Origin: Oncomelania hupensis
Lineage: Eukaryota > Mollusca > Gastropoda > Littorinimorpha > Pomatiopsidae
Direction of reading: 5' to 3'
NCBI GenBank assembly: GCA_036898135.1
Contig: CM072516.1
Span: forward strand, 26,120,062 to 26,184,061
Length of the DNA: 64,000 nucleotides
Shown: in pieces, positions 47,050 through 58,819 of the stretch
Layout: the number at the start of each line of letters is the position of its first letter
Position numbering within the stretch: position 1 is the stretch's first letter
Notes under the pieces: model-generated
Seen by the model: the letters and a program-made list of their open reading frames with translations, nothing else
Databases searched by the model: none
Told to the model about the DNA's origin: nothing
Translations under genes and position numbers: made by a program

Positions 47050-47145
47050 CTCTTACATAGCGCTATTTCAGCTCAAGAGCTGCTCAAGGCACCCCCAGAT
47101 ACAGGATCCAACTCAAAACACAAGAGGCGCCCGTGGGGCGCATAG
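47050..47145 (-). mobile_element. SINE 3' module fragment
   Basis: On +, TAGCGCTATTTCAGCTCAAG then GATACAGGATCCAACTCAAA and GAGGCGCCC match the 3' module of 41695-42015. An (AGTT)n run (47157-47178) follows. Confidence 0.65.
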
Positions 47146-47329
47146 CCTGGTTCCAAGTTAGTTAGTTAGTTAGTTAGTCATTGTTTATAGGGTCCCGTAG
47201 TTTATACAACGAGAAAGTACGATAGCTTCATACGTTTGAGCGGATCGCACATTTTATGACATTTTATTGAGATAACAAAAATAGGTTAAACTATTCCTTC
47301 TGATGAGAGTATAAACCAAGGCCTAGTCT

Positions 47330-47590
47330 GTGAGCGCACGCATTCTATCGCACGGACTTTAAAGATCCTGACGCTCATGTCCTAGACGGTGAGTGACGGC
47401 TACACAAATACACCCAGCACTAGGTCTCTTCTCCCCCTCCCCGGTCGCCCACGATTGTGCTCAGTGGTCTGGGCGTCAGACTATGCGCCCAAAGGCTGCA
47501 GGTGGGCGCCTCGGGTGGCTTGATTAGATCCTGTATCGTCCAGCGCCTTGAGCGGCTCTTAAGCTGGAAAAGCGCTATATCCGAACAATT
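47330..47590 (+). mobile_element. SINE-like repeat with shared 3' module
   Basis: GGACTTTAAAGATCCTGACG, GGCTACACAAATACACCCAG, then GATTGTGCTCAGTGGTCTGG and a CCAGCGCCTTGAGCGGCTCT..AAAAGCGCTATAT end. It is the inverse copy of 45850-46125. Confidence 0.75.
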
Positions 47591-47639
47591 TGAAAACATA
47601 AGGATGGTGATGTTGGTAGAAGAAGAAGAAGAAGGTTCC

Positions 47640-47940
47640 GGGTGAAGAATAGCAGTGACGCGTCCTTATTCACGGGAAGTGCGATCTAAATAGATCGCTA
47701 ACACAGAAGGCGGAAGAGAAATAAATATTTATTTAGGGTGGAATTTAAATTGACGGCACCCAATATTGTTATTGAAGGGAGGGGGAAAATCGGAGTAGTC
47801 GGAGAAAACCCTCGGTGACCTAAAAAAATCTCGTAGCTAAGTCACTCAAGTTCGTCCCTGCTGGGGTTTGAACCCGCGACCCTCGGCATATGAAACCAAA
47901 GCCCTGTTATCTACTTGGTACCAAGCCACCTCGGTAGAAA
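47640..47940 (-). mobile_element. tRNA-headed Nin-DC SINE
   Basis: The minus strand has head GAGGTGGCTTGGTACCAAGT, box B GGTCGCGGGTTCAAACCCC and core GAGGGTTTTCTCCGACTACT. The 3' module is TTAGCGATCTATTTAGATCG, ending in (TTC)n. Confidence 0.8.
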
Positions 47941-48359
47941 GTTTAGCTAGAAATCGTTGTATTAATATTGCTGGAAGTATTCACAACTTTCCGGCACCTC
48001 TCATAAAAACTCGTGGGTATCGCCATTATAAATTAAAACGAGGTTATATGAAACCAAGTTCCGGTTTGGCTTGTTTTGCTTTTATCAAAGCTTGATGCGT
48101 GACTTTTAAATATGGCAAATTGCCGAAAACGACGATTGTTAGAGCCAGAAAACGAGTGGGATAAGTATAAAAACGGTGGAGGAAGTACATGCTCAGTGAA
48201 AGAATGCAAAAAACAATCGTAGAGGCCTGTATTTGTGGCGACTTCGGAGGTGCGTCGATCATCGACAGAAAGTGAAACAGGACCTGAAAAGTCTTGTAGT
48301 TTTCCATAGCTTCGCCGTCGCAACCTTCACAAAACACGAAGTAACTGACTATGTTAGGC
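47941..48359. other. Unannotated spacer
   Basis: A 96-codon minus-strand frame (48033-48323) has no recognisable motif. Confidence 0.4.
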
Positions 48360-48565
48360 TAGCGTTGTGGCCAAGTGGGCTAAGGCTGGACTAACTTGCC
48401 TTGTCCACAAGCCAGAAACCAATAGCGCCTGACAGGTGTGGGTTCGAGCCAGCATCTGGGCGTTATGTTTTTTCCGAATATTTTTCAAAAATTCACAAAT
48501 AATGTTAGGTAGGTAGGGTTTAGGCGCGCCACTGGCGATAGAAAGGGATAATAAACTGCAGCAAA
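48360..48565 (+). mobile_element. tRNA-Leu/Ser-like SINE lacking the Nin-DC core
   Basis: The head GCGTTGTGGCCAAGTGGGCT and box B GGTGTGGGTTCGAGCC are intact. The sequence then jumps from TTTTTTCCGAATA to TTCAAAAATTCACAAATAAT, missing about 75 bp including the core. The 3' module is also shortened. Confidence 0.88.
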
Positions 48566-48951
48566 AAAATAAAAATATGTGAGAGTACGATACAGTGACA
48601 CATGTTATTATTCTTGAATATTTGGAAATAACTCACTAAAACACGCGGAGAAAAAAAACCGGAAGTATTTTTCATAGAGGGGATTCCCGTTGGTGCATAG
48701 GATAGCAGAAAAGTGTGAATAGGACAGCAGACGAGTAGGATAGTATACAAATATTGTTATGGCATCATTAATTTTTCAAGGCCCGGGGGAGGATTGGATT
48801 TGCAAAATGTTTGTAATAGTCTGCAAATGATTTTTGTTTGTGCCAAATACTAACCTTTGATTTACTGTTAGCATAGACGTGTGAATATCTGTATTGTAGT
48901 TTGTTATTTAAATAAAACAGATAATAAATGCGGCATACTAATTTTTTCAGG
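48566..48951. other. Unannotated spacer
   Basis: Nothing recognised. Confidence 0.45.
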
Positions 48952-49025
48952 ACCGCAGAGAAGACATTACATTACATTACATGATTATTACTTTAGGTCC
49001 AGCGGACTCTTCACCGCAGAGAAGA
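48952..49025 (-). mobile_element. 48-bp retroposon stub with 13-bp target duplication
   Basis: ACCGCAGAGAAGA at 48952-48964 and 49013-49025 flank a minus-strand copy of AGTCCGCTGGACCTAAAGTA and ATGTAATGTAATGT. It is the same family as 62468-63053. Confidence 0.88.
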
Positions 49026-49410
49026 GGGCCTTACACACTCCAGTGGCTCGCCAGTAACATTATTTAGCAAAAGTAATAAATAAATAAATTAAATAAAATA
49101 AGAAAATAAAACAAAATAAAATAAAATAAAATAAAAAAATATCAAACAAACAAGTCATTTGATATAATAGTATATAGAATGTGAGAGGATAATGTCAGTT
49201 GACCCATATTCCTTACTGTTGTATGTAACCTTTTTAAACTTGACTAGCTTAAAGGGACACACGTTGACCACACCCCTCGACGGATCATTTTTAATGTTCA
49301 CAGTGAGTGTTGCCCTACTGGAAAAAAATAAACTCGCAACAAAAAAAAACATAGCTCTTTCGAAAGTATAGTTAGATTTTTTAATGAACAAATTCCTTAG
49401 TTTTTGTGCC
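49026..49410. other. Unannotated AT-rich spacer
   Basis: (AAATA)n-like run at 49075-49140; no gene. Confidence 0.5.
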
Positions 49411-50460
<1,050 letters not shown>

Positions 50461-51223
50461 GCCCACATTCTGGAGCTAAAAATAGCATCCACCAAAGCCG
50501 GTAAGAGACAGAACCCGAAAGAAAGAAGACTCGTAAGATTTTTCGTTTTGGGTTGATAAAATAGACCAAAGACGCACTCTCCAAACCGCGAGGTTCACTC
50601 AATGCTAGCCAGTGATGACATTGGGTCAAAGGTTAGCCTACCGTACCGTTAAAACAAGGGAAATAACTCTTTGTCAGAACCGAAATGGACAATTCAAACT
50701 TTAGGGGTTAGTTTTAGCAATGAAAGCCCACTTTATCATTGTTTATTGTAATAACAATGCGAAGTTTAGGGTAAACATGGATTTTGCCAAAAGTAAACAA
50801 CGCCTTCGATTTGGGGCATTATAATGCTTGACCTGTCAAAAAGTACTATTTCTTGATTTTTTTTTTGTTTGGAAAATGAAACGTCTTAGGTCTTAAAGTT
50901 ACTATTGGCACAACAGACAGACAGTTCTGTGTTTCCTTTGAGACTTATAATATAGGATCATGTCACAACAGTTTACACGACCTGCTGGAGTGGCGAGGGA
51001 GTGTGGGGAAAGGGGAAAGAAGGTGAAAAGATTATGTGGTTGGGTGGGTGGGCGGGCGGTAATGTGGCTGTACTTCAGTTTCAGTTTCTGCAATTTCTGC
51101 AGTGCACACGTGACTATCCTCTATGCCATCCCCAACCATACATCCCCCTAAAAAAATTATATAAAACAGCGATGGATGGACTGGCGCCAATATCTCTCTG
51201 ATTAGCGTCTTCCCACCCCTCCC

Positions 51224-51232
<9 letters not shown>
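50461..51232. other. Unannotated spacer
   Basis: No supported gene. Confidence 0.45.
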
Positions 51233-51298
<66 letters not shown>

Positions 51299-51302
51299 TC
51301 TC
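51233..51302. repeat. (CT)n microsatellite
   Basis: Nearly pure CT tract. Confidence 0.97.
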
Positions 51303-51535
51303 TCCTAACTAGTATTATAAGTATGCAGACAGCACTGCAATCTGTTCACATCCCGATACAGGCGCCGATTGATTGATGTTAGCATTGACCTGACTGTAAG
51401 TATAGTTACTATAGAAGTACTCTTTGAGTGGGTTATATAAGAATAATCCCTATTGGATCATAACTGTGTGGCACGAGAAAGATAGTATATGAGGAGCAAG
51501 CATACAATATTAGCATAGTATAGGTGCATCTGGTC

Positions 51536-51581
51536 ACAGGGGCATTAACCATGTAGAATGGATCCTCGAAAGCATAGCGGT

Positions 51582-51633
<52 letters not shown>

Positions 51634-51712
51634 CATATCGAGAGAGAGAGAGAGAGAGAGAGAGGAACCGTTATGCTAACGAGGAGCCATTTTACTGGGT
51701 TAATGCCCCTGT
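51536..51712. repeat. Hairpin of two inverted tRNA-Asp-like heads
   Basis: The left arm ACAGGGGCATTAACC..TCCTCGAAAGCATAGCGGT is matched by an inverted right arm whose complement is ACAGGGGCATTAACC..TCCTCGTTAGCATAACGGT. Arms of about 50 bp extend through (CT)n and (GA)n into an (AT)n loop, so the whole can fold back. TCCTCGTTAGCATAACGGTT closely resembles the 5' half of tRNA-Asp including box A. Confidence 0.85.
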
Positions 51713-51744
51713 ACTCTGTATATATAGAGCTCACAAGCCCAGTG

Positions 51745-52220
51745 TAGCATCCCATAAGTACTCCACCCTAAAAAGTACTCCCCTGGGGAGTATTTCTGGG
51801 ATAATCCATAAGTACTCCCCGGGGAGTAAATCCAGACAGACCTCACCCCCTTTCCGAGAAATACTCCCCTCCCCCCCATCTCCGTGAAGAGGTTAAAAAA
51901 CCCTTTACAAACAAGTAAAGCATAAGCTTTGTAAAGAAATGCAGAGGGGAGCACTTTTGGGGCATCCCAGAATTACTCCCCCCCCCCCCCCCCCCCTGTG
52001 TCCAGAAATATTCCCGGGGAATACTTCTAGAATGACCTAGATTTACTCCCCGGAGTAGTCCTGGCTCATCCCAGAACTACTCCCTCCCCACCTCCCTCCC
52101 TCCCAAGCCCAGAGGGGGGGAGTACTTCTGGTTCAGCCTGGCTGTCCAGGAATTACTCCTTGGGAGTACTCATGGGACATGGGGGAGTACTTTTGGGATA
52201 TCCCATAAGAACTCCCCACC
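51745..52220. repeat. Field of palindromic GGGAGTACTTCTGGGAT half-sites, block 1
   Basis: Recurring AAGTACTCCCC and GGGGAGTATTTCTGGGAT segments occur in both orientations, often meeting as CTCCCCTGGGGAG-type palindromes (for example 51774-51800, 51808-51830, 52000-52060, 52160-52215). Poly-C and poly-G runs separate them. Confidence 0.8.
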
Positions 52221-53266
52221 CAATGTTTTACAAATTATTTTCTAATGGTGTGTGTACTGGTGAGTTATCCCAAACTGTTCTCCACACTAATGTAGGGGGG
52301 GGGGTGGTGAGGGAGGGGAGAGAGTACACATGTTTTATTTCACAACGGTATAATAAGCACTGTAAAATAATAAATAAATAAATAAATAAATAAAACTAAC
52401 CAAAAATGTCAACTTAAAGTAAGAACTGACGAACAAATTACATGACGAAAAGAGAAACATCCTGTTTTGCAATTAGGGGGCGTGGCTACGACGCACATCG
52501 AAGTGACTTCACTCGCCTAGTATTTAAAAATGACGTCACGCCCTCTCCAGTTATTCTATTTTCTTGGTATGACACAGCGAGTTCTTTATGACAGCACGTA
52601 ATGAAGGGGGGGGGGGGGGAATAATAAAAAAGAGTTGAAAAAAAAAAGGCAGCAGCAACAACAACAACAACAACAACAAACACGCATAAATTTACGGTAG
52701 CAGGGCCCTTAAATTATGTTGGGTGAAGTGTCCCATCTCATTGTATAGCCTTTTCAGTAGGTGGGTGTGAAATAAAAAAGGAGGCTCTATTCATTAGGCT
52801 TGAGCTAAGTAGAATTGTCAGAATCTCTGTCTTGAGTATCAAGTAAGACTAGATCACAGGGGCTTGTAGACTAGATAAACCCACGATTAGTTCATGTGTA
52901 GCCCCCCCCCCCCCCCCCCCCTCCAAATCGAAACTAAATATTAATACTTGAAAAGCTTTTTGAAATAGAAAAAAAGGAAACGACGCAATACTATGTTTTA
53001 TTGATCGGAAAAACACTGCCAACTTCTAATAAGTGTACCTTTGAATGGTTTGAGTCATGGACACCTTACTGGCGAAGGGTGGGTAATGGATGCGAGGGAG
53101 GAAGACAGTGTGGTGAAGAGAGTGGTGTTGGGGGAAGAGGTAGAATGATTATGGTGTTTATAAACGGCCGTTAATTTTGAGATAATTGAAATAAATTAAA
53201 ATGAGTACTGAAAAAGGTTGTTTTAAGTCCCCATAAAGCGCGCGTCCACAGAAAACGACTCACTTT
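52221..53266. other. Low-complexity spacer
   Basis: (AATA)n at 52365-52395, poly-G at 52604-52619, (CAA)n at 52652-52680, poly-C at 52900-52921. No gene. Confidence 0.6.
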
Positions 53267-53267
53267 T

Positions 53268-53347
<80 letters not shown>

Positions 53348-53352
53348 TCTCT
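53267..53352. repeat. (CT)n microsatellite
   Basis: Nearly pure CT tract. Confidence 0.97.
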
Positions 53353-53559
53353 TTGCATGCACGCATGCATGCGCGCACGTGCAGACCCAATAGCGCACGT
53401 ACACACAAGCAAACCTATATAAATGGATGAAGAATGAAGAATTATAAAGAATCAAAAACGGGCTAAAGGGTAGAAAGATGTGAGAAGGGGGTGCGCGTGA
53501 GGGTTGGAGGGGAGTTGGAGAGGGGGGTATTTCATAGAAATCTAACGAGAAGGAAGTTG

Positions 53560-53870
53560 GGGAGGTAGAGTATATCTGGGATATCCCCACAGTACTTCCC
53601 CTTGGGAAAACACGGACCATGCATACATAAACATTGCAAAACAAAGGGGAGTATTTCTGGGGTATTCCAGAAGTATTCCCTCCTCCCTCGCTTGATGAAG
53701 GGAGAGTATTTGTGAGATATTCGAGAAGTAATCTCCCTTGTGAAAACACGGAACCATACATAAATACACATTTAATGGGAGTGGGTGAGGGAGGTAGATG
53801 GGAATGGGAGTACTTCTTGGAAAGAGGGAGGGGGAGTAATTTTAAGGGAGGGAGTACTTCTGAAACGCTA
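53560..53870. repeat. Palindromic GGGAGTACTTCTGGGAT half-sites, block 2
   Basis: GGGAGTATTTCTGGGGTATT, CCAGAAGTATTCCC, GGGAGAGTATTTGTGAGATA and GGGAGTACTTC repeat the wording of block 1. The sequence CTTGGGAAAACACGGACCAT near 53592 and CTTGTGAAAACACGGAACCA near 53739 mark a longer repeat of about 147 bp. Confidence 0.75.
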
Positions 53871-53879
53871 GACCGTCAG

Positions 53880-54715
53880 GGAAGATAGATTTACTGCACG
53901 TTAGCAGACGATATGACAACTATAAGCTGGCACGATGCTCACACGCAGATGTCATTATTAAGTCATAAACCTAGTTGTTTTTATGGAGATGTGCGCTGTA
54001 TAAATAAACATCCGAGGGATTTTATTGGATTGGAATTTCAGACTCTCGGCAGTTGAGAGAAATCTTATCAGACTGTGCAATAACTAAAGCTGTTGAAATG
54101 AAGTTCAGATTAGGACAGAAATATAGTCTGCATAGATTCTGAACAAAACAATAGCCTAATGGCTGGGTTGCACGTTTCAACAAACCAGGCGACCTCAATC
54201 CAATCAACGGTGAAGAGCCTTTTAAACACTGTTAAACCCGTCATAAGCTGTCCGAGAGTTTTAACTCTTCCCTTCAAGATTGCCCACAGCAGGGAAGGAG
54301 TCGTTCTTCGTGGATCGTCTCCATTTCATACCCGTTGAAAGGATTTTAATGTCTAAACGTTGATATGTGTGCGGATACTTTTAGAAAACAGAGGGTCTCG
54401 TACTCCAAGAAGAAGGGAAAAGAGGGGTATAACCACTACGGAAATTTGCCCTAATCTTCCAGGAAATCCAACAAAAAAAATCAGGATTTTACTTTTGTTA
54501 ATATGCTAGGTTGCTTGCGGGAATATGTGACGTGCCGACGATTCGACCTTGCCAGAGAGAAGGGGTTTGGGAAGGAGGATTTCGGGAAGTGTTAGGGAGG
54601 AGAAGAAGGACTAAGGAGAAGAGAGGAGGGAGGCGGAGTATATTAAGTGAAATAGGAGTATTGATCCCATCGTCCGCTTTAATTTTACATGAAGTAGAGT
54701 CTGGAATTATAGATG
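53880..54715. other. Unannotated spacer
   Basis: Nothing recognised. Confidence 0.45.
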
Positions 54716-54733
54716 TGTTTCTCTGTCTCTCTG

Positions 54734-54765
<32 letters not shown>

Positions 54766-54822
54766 CCTCTCTCTCTCTCCCTCTCCCTCCCTCCCTCCCT
54801 CCCTCTTTCTCTCTCTCTCTCT

Positions 54823-54866
<44 letters not shown>
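54716..54866. repeat. CT-rich microsatellite
   Basis: (CTGT)n, (CT)n and (CCCT)n mixture. Confidence 0.96.
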
Positions 54867-54867
<1 letters not shown>

Positions 54868-55220
54868 AAGATTTCACCGTTCAAGTTCGTAGTAATGACT
54901 ATTTGGAATCTAGCGCTTTCCAAAAAAACATAAAGTAAATAAATAAATAAAATAAAATAATGTAAAAAGAACAACCCTCCTCCATTTTATCAAGTTTAAC
55001 ACTTGCGGGAAATAAAGGCAATTTTGTATTTACATTTAATACAAACTTTCTACCACAGTATTTTTTTTTACTGTCGTTCGAATAACTGATTTTTTTCAGT
55101 TTTATTTTTACTTTTTTAGTTCTATTTTTTGTTGTTCCGTAAAACCTTTTTCGCTACAATTTTTATGTACTGTACAGAGCAATGGGCTTTCTTGTAAAAA
55201 ATATAACTCTAGCTGTTCTG
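54867..55220. other. Unannotated AT-rich spacer
   Basis: Nothing recognised. Confidence 0.45.
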
Positions 55221-55974
55221 GTAGTCCTAGTCGGAAACGATGGATTAACATACTGCGGATTCTGCTCTCCCACCTAAAGTATGCATCACCATAAGTCCAT
55301 TGGCTTTTTAGAACCCCCGTTGGGGTGCCGGGGGTTTCAGTATCAATAGTATCCCCACTTTCTGGAAATTTAGTGCTTTAAATTCCCACTGTCGCTGTCT
55401 TTCTCATTTGCTCTTTCTCATTCCTGCTCTGTTCTATCAATCTGCTATACTATCGTCTTCTTCGCTAGCCCAGTCTCCTACCTTTTTTCTTGAAAACTCT
55501 TCCGGGACAAGACTCCTTATTTGTGTATGAGGTCTGTTGGATCAGCTTGGGAATATTGGACGCTTTCTGCCAGGTGGTCACTAGGGCTTCCTATGATGTT
55601 ATTATTTAGCAATGTAGGCATTTTATATGTATGTGTTTTGTTGATAATTTATAATGATGTTTGTATTCTATTTTGTTTTTGTAAACGGGGGTTCGATAAG
55701 TTGGGGTGAAGCCTCAGCCGTCCCCCTGCCTGGGATGTCTTTATTGTAAAGTGACTGGCTGGTGGAGAGCTTTCGGTTTTACCACTAGTGTTGTTTCGGC
55801 AGATCTTTTATGCGGATCGGGGGTTGTCCGGTCCTCATTTGGCTCGGAAGAGTCCGCTGGACCTAAAGCAACAATTATGTAATGTAATGTAGTCCTAGTC
55901 GGAAACGATGGATTAACATACTGCGGATACTGCTCTCCCACCTAAAGTATGCATCACCATTGGCTTTTTAGAAC
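55221..55974 (+). mobile_element. ~574-bp (ATGTA)n-tailed retroposon with ~86-bp flanking duplication
   Basis: The element (55315-55888) starts CCCCGTTGGGGTGCCGGGGG and ends CCGCTGGACCTAAAGCAACA then ATGTAATGT. The flanks 55221-55314 and 55889-55974 are the same sequence, from GTAGTCCTAGTCGGAAACGA to TGGCTTTTTAGAAC. They differ by one substitution and an 8-bp insertion in the left copy. A 62-codon frame inside is not convincing. Internal box-B-like GGGGGTTCGATAAG (near 55685) is the only hint of a pol III promoter. Confidence 0.85.
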
Positions 55975-56829
55975 GTTTGGGCCAACAGCAAAGAAAAGGG
56001 TCCCCTGCTCAGTGGCATTTTGTTTTACAAATACTACATCGTCTTGTTGTTTTTTGGTGGTGGTTTAGTAAAAGCATCCTGACTCTCAACGTAGAAGGCA
56101 ACATTGCATTGGCTCTAATAGTGCTGCAGCTTTTTATGTGGGCTGGCTGGCCTTTAGGGACCATTCCTAGCGCCAACTGTCCTCATGACCCTTTCTGGCC
56201 AACAGAATGGGGGGGGAGTAGGGGGGTGGAGTGTACCCTGAGCAAGGCATTCTCTCCACTATAATCAAACTTTCGCTCATTTACTGGGACAGCAGTTGCC
56301 TCCTCTGCTGTTTGGGGCCATGGCCAGAAACGATGGGACGAACTATCATATTGTGTTCTATTATAAATATGCCTACGCAACTTGGTAATTTTTTAGATCT
56401 TTTTTTTTCCTTCTGGACTTTGACCAAGAAAGAACTGGCGAACAGGTTTTGCCATGGAAGCTCTCTCAAAGAGCATCCCGTGGCCCACACGTTGCGTGTA
56501 TGGAAATGGGACGGGGTAAAAGTGAAGGTTTGTTAATTGTATTCTTTTCTGTTAAAAACGATTGTTGAAATATTTTGCAAGTCTCAAAAAAAAAATTCTT
56601 TAACAATTTTAAATAAATAAATAAATAAATAAATTTAAAAAAAAGAAAAAAAGAAATAATAAAGAAAGAAACTGTAGAAGCCTATTTGGAAACCTTTTTT
56701 GTACAAAGAGTTTTCTTCGCTGTGTTACTGTTTTATGACATAACATTTAAATACTACAATGCATTAAAACCCTCCAGAATTAAGTGCACCCAAGCGTTTG
56801 CTTTCCGTCATCTTTAGTTTTCACTTAAA
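55975..56829. other. Mostly unannotated; weak exon candidate at 56434-56526
   Basis: A plus-strand segment encoding KELANRFCHGSSLKEHP then VAHTLRVWKWDGVKVK ends at a GTTTGT donor-like site and follows a pyrimidine-rich stretch. It could be a downstream host exon but has no domain signature. The remainder shows nothing. Confidence 0.25.
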
Positions 56830-56995
56830 CTAAATCTGAGGTCTTTATTTTTCAAACTTTTACACTAGAGAGCATGGTCATAGAAGAGTTTATTAATCTA
56901 CGTTATCGATATGAAAGCTCTCCGCTGGGCGTGTAAGCAGCTTTAAACAGACTTTTTGGGGTCCTTGATGACGTTACGGCGCGAATCAAGCTAAA
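56830..56995 (-). repeat. Unclassified dispersed repeat, copy 1
   Basis: The minus strand has GCTGCTTACACGCCCA, GGAGAGCTTTCA, GATTAATAAACTCTTCTATG and AGTGTAAAAGTTTGAAAAAT, in the same order as 60965-61130. Confidence 0.75.
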
Positions 56996-57078
56996 GGGTT
57001 CCTTGATACAGTCTTTTTAGCGCATTTAGCTCTCAATATCACACGCACACAATACTCTCACTTGGTTCATTCTGGCCC

Positions 57079-57175
57079 ACCGCTTTAGCTCAGTGGTAGA
57101 TCGTTCGCCTGGCTCACCAATGATCCAGGTTCGAATCTCTCTCTCCCTCTCTCTCTCCCTCTCTCTCTCTCCCTC

Positions 57176-57209
<34 letters not shown>

Positions 57210-57215
57210 ATCTTT
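57079..57215 (+). mobile_element. tRNA-like SINE head running into (CT)n
   Basis: Box A (GCTTTAGCTCAGTGGTAGA) and box B (AGGTTCGAATC) at correct spacing are followed at once by (CT)n. There is no 3' acceptor strand, so this is not a tRNA gene. Confidence 0.65.
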
Positions 57216-57559
57216 CTTCCTACTTTACTTCCCCACCACTTCTCTCTCTCTGTCCCTCTCTCTCGCTCGGTCTGCCCTACCATCTGTGCCAGACAATGCG
57301 AGCGCTGTGATTCAGTTATTGCTCAAAGTGAGAGAAGTTTATGACCCTTTCTTGAGTCTCTTCCGCTTTTTGTCCAGAGTTCTGCCTGTTGTTATAGCTT
57401 TCAATAAAATTGTCGCTTTTTTTTTTTAAAAATCAGTTTATAGTCCCCTCTCTTTCCGGTAAGGATTTTCAGAGAGGAGACTACTTCTTATTGTTGTTTA
57501 TTATTGTCGCTTTATTATTGCCAAGATTGCTTATTCCTTGCATCCGATGAACTTGGCAA
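57216..57559. other. Unannotated spacer
   Basis: Nothing recognised. Confidence 0.45.
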
Positions 57560-58433
57560 TACTACTTATTTGACGCAGCAGTTGGTTCAATAGTGTACGC
57601 AAAGGCAGAACAAGTGATGCATTGAATGTTAAGCGGTAGCATTGAAGCCTGGTTTGAAACCGATTGAAGCCATGGATTTGCCAAAACAAAAGTGACTTGG
57701 CCTGAAGACATAGGCAATGCGCTCCTAACCAACCCACTACCCATTCGGACAATAGTTTAAATCGAGGTCTAATCTGCACGCACGCACAGTCATACAGTCA
57801 GTCAGTCAAGAAGCCAGACACTGATGACTGTGTGGTCCAGTTTGGTCGTCTTCAGACTGCTCCGTCAGTTACCAATTCGCATGGTCTGGTTGACGAGGAC
57901 TGAACGGTCTGCACAGTCTGAGCTCCTACAGTTATCATTCGCAGAGGCGTTGGGCATATCACCTGCCGCCCTGCATTTTCAATTGCGGCGGTCAAGCCGA
58001 CCTGCAAGTTTTCACCGCGGCGGTAACATCTCAGTTCACACCTGATGGTAGGGGGCATTCAGACTCCAGCTGCTACTGGCTACGGAATGCCGGGGTGTGC
58101 TTTCGCTTGGCGATAGAGGGGAGTCGCTGTTGGCCTTGGTGACCTCGGATATCCCTGCGACTGCGGGTTGTGGAGATCCCGATACGACACTCCACCTCAA
58201 CCTTCAAGCCCCATTTTCTCATCTTATGGGGCCTTTTGAATGAAATGCCGGCGGCGGATCGTCGCAAGGCGCTGTGCCGATTTACTGCTGGTCGCTCAAC
58301 TCACTGGCTGCTTGTTCCGTTCTTTACCACCGGGAGGCGCTGGCGTTCGTCTGCAACACAAGACTTCCTTGCAAGCTCACGGGTCTATCGCCACCTCCGC
58401 TTCTAGCCTTCACTGAGACGAACACCTTCCCCT
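57560..58433. other. GC-rich segment of unknown nature
   Basis: About 870 bp with clearly higher GC than its surroundings. Short plus- and minus-strand frames (57824-58045, 58170-58406, 58073-58267) show no motif. It could be a decayed coding region or an unrecognised repeat. Confidence 0.35.
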
Positions 58434-58693
58434 AGTTTAGTTTAGTTTAGTTTGGTAGATTAACGTCTCCGGACACAATAGCGTATAGGAGACAAAGACC
58501 TTCCCCCAGGGGTATTTGTAGATTATAGTCACACGACACCGGAGCGTATAGGCGACTACTGGTCACATTATTCTGACACCAGCGAACCAGTTGAAGGTAA
58601 GGGGAAAATAATATGGTCACACATTGGCCAATCCGGGATTCGAACCAGGTACCTTTCGGTTACTAGTAAGCCGCTCTACCAACTGAGCTACCC
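58434..58693 (-). mobile_element. tRNA-headed SINE with GGAGACGTTAATCTACC tail
   Basis: The minus strand head is GGGTAGCTCAGTTGGTAGAG with box B CTGGTTCGAATCC. It ends CCTATACGCTATTGTGTCCG, GAGACGTTAATCTACC and (AAACT)n. It is the only headed copy of the family whose tails lie at 2235, 19713-19860 and 23057. The acceptor ends do not pair, so it is not a tRNA gene. Confidence 0.88.
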
Positions 58694-58819
58694 GGCCCCA
58701 CTTACCTTCCCCTCCTTTGCGCGTCTGCTTTTATACTTCGTTGCTGCCTCATGCGCACACCTCCTTCAGTCAACTTCGACCTTTTAATTCAACAAGCCTT
58801 CTTATTTAAGTCTCCTATA

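Noticed and set aside
57079..57150. Functional tRNA gene
   Set aside because: Box A and B are good, but no acceptor stem can form and (CT)n replaces the 3' end.
58590..58693. Functional tRNA gene on the minus strand
   Set aside because: The acceptor ends do not pair and the sequence continues into a SINE body and tail.
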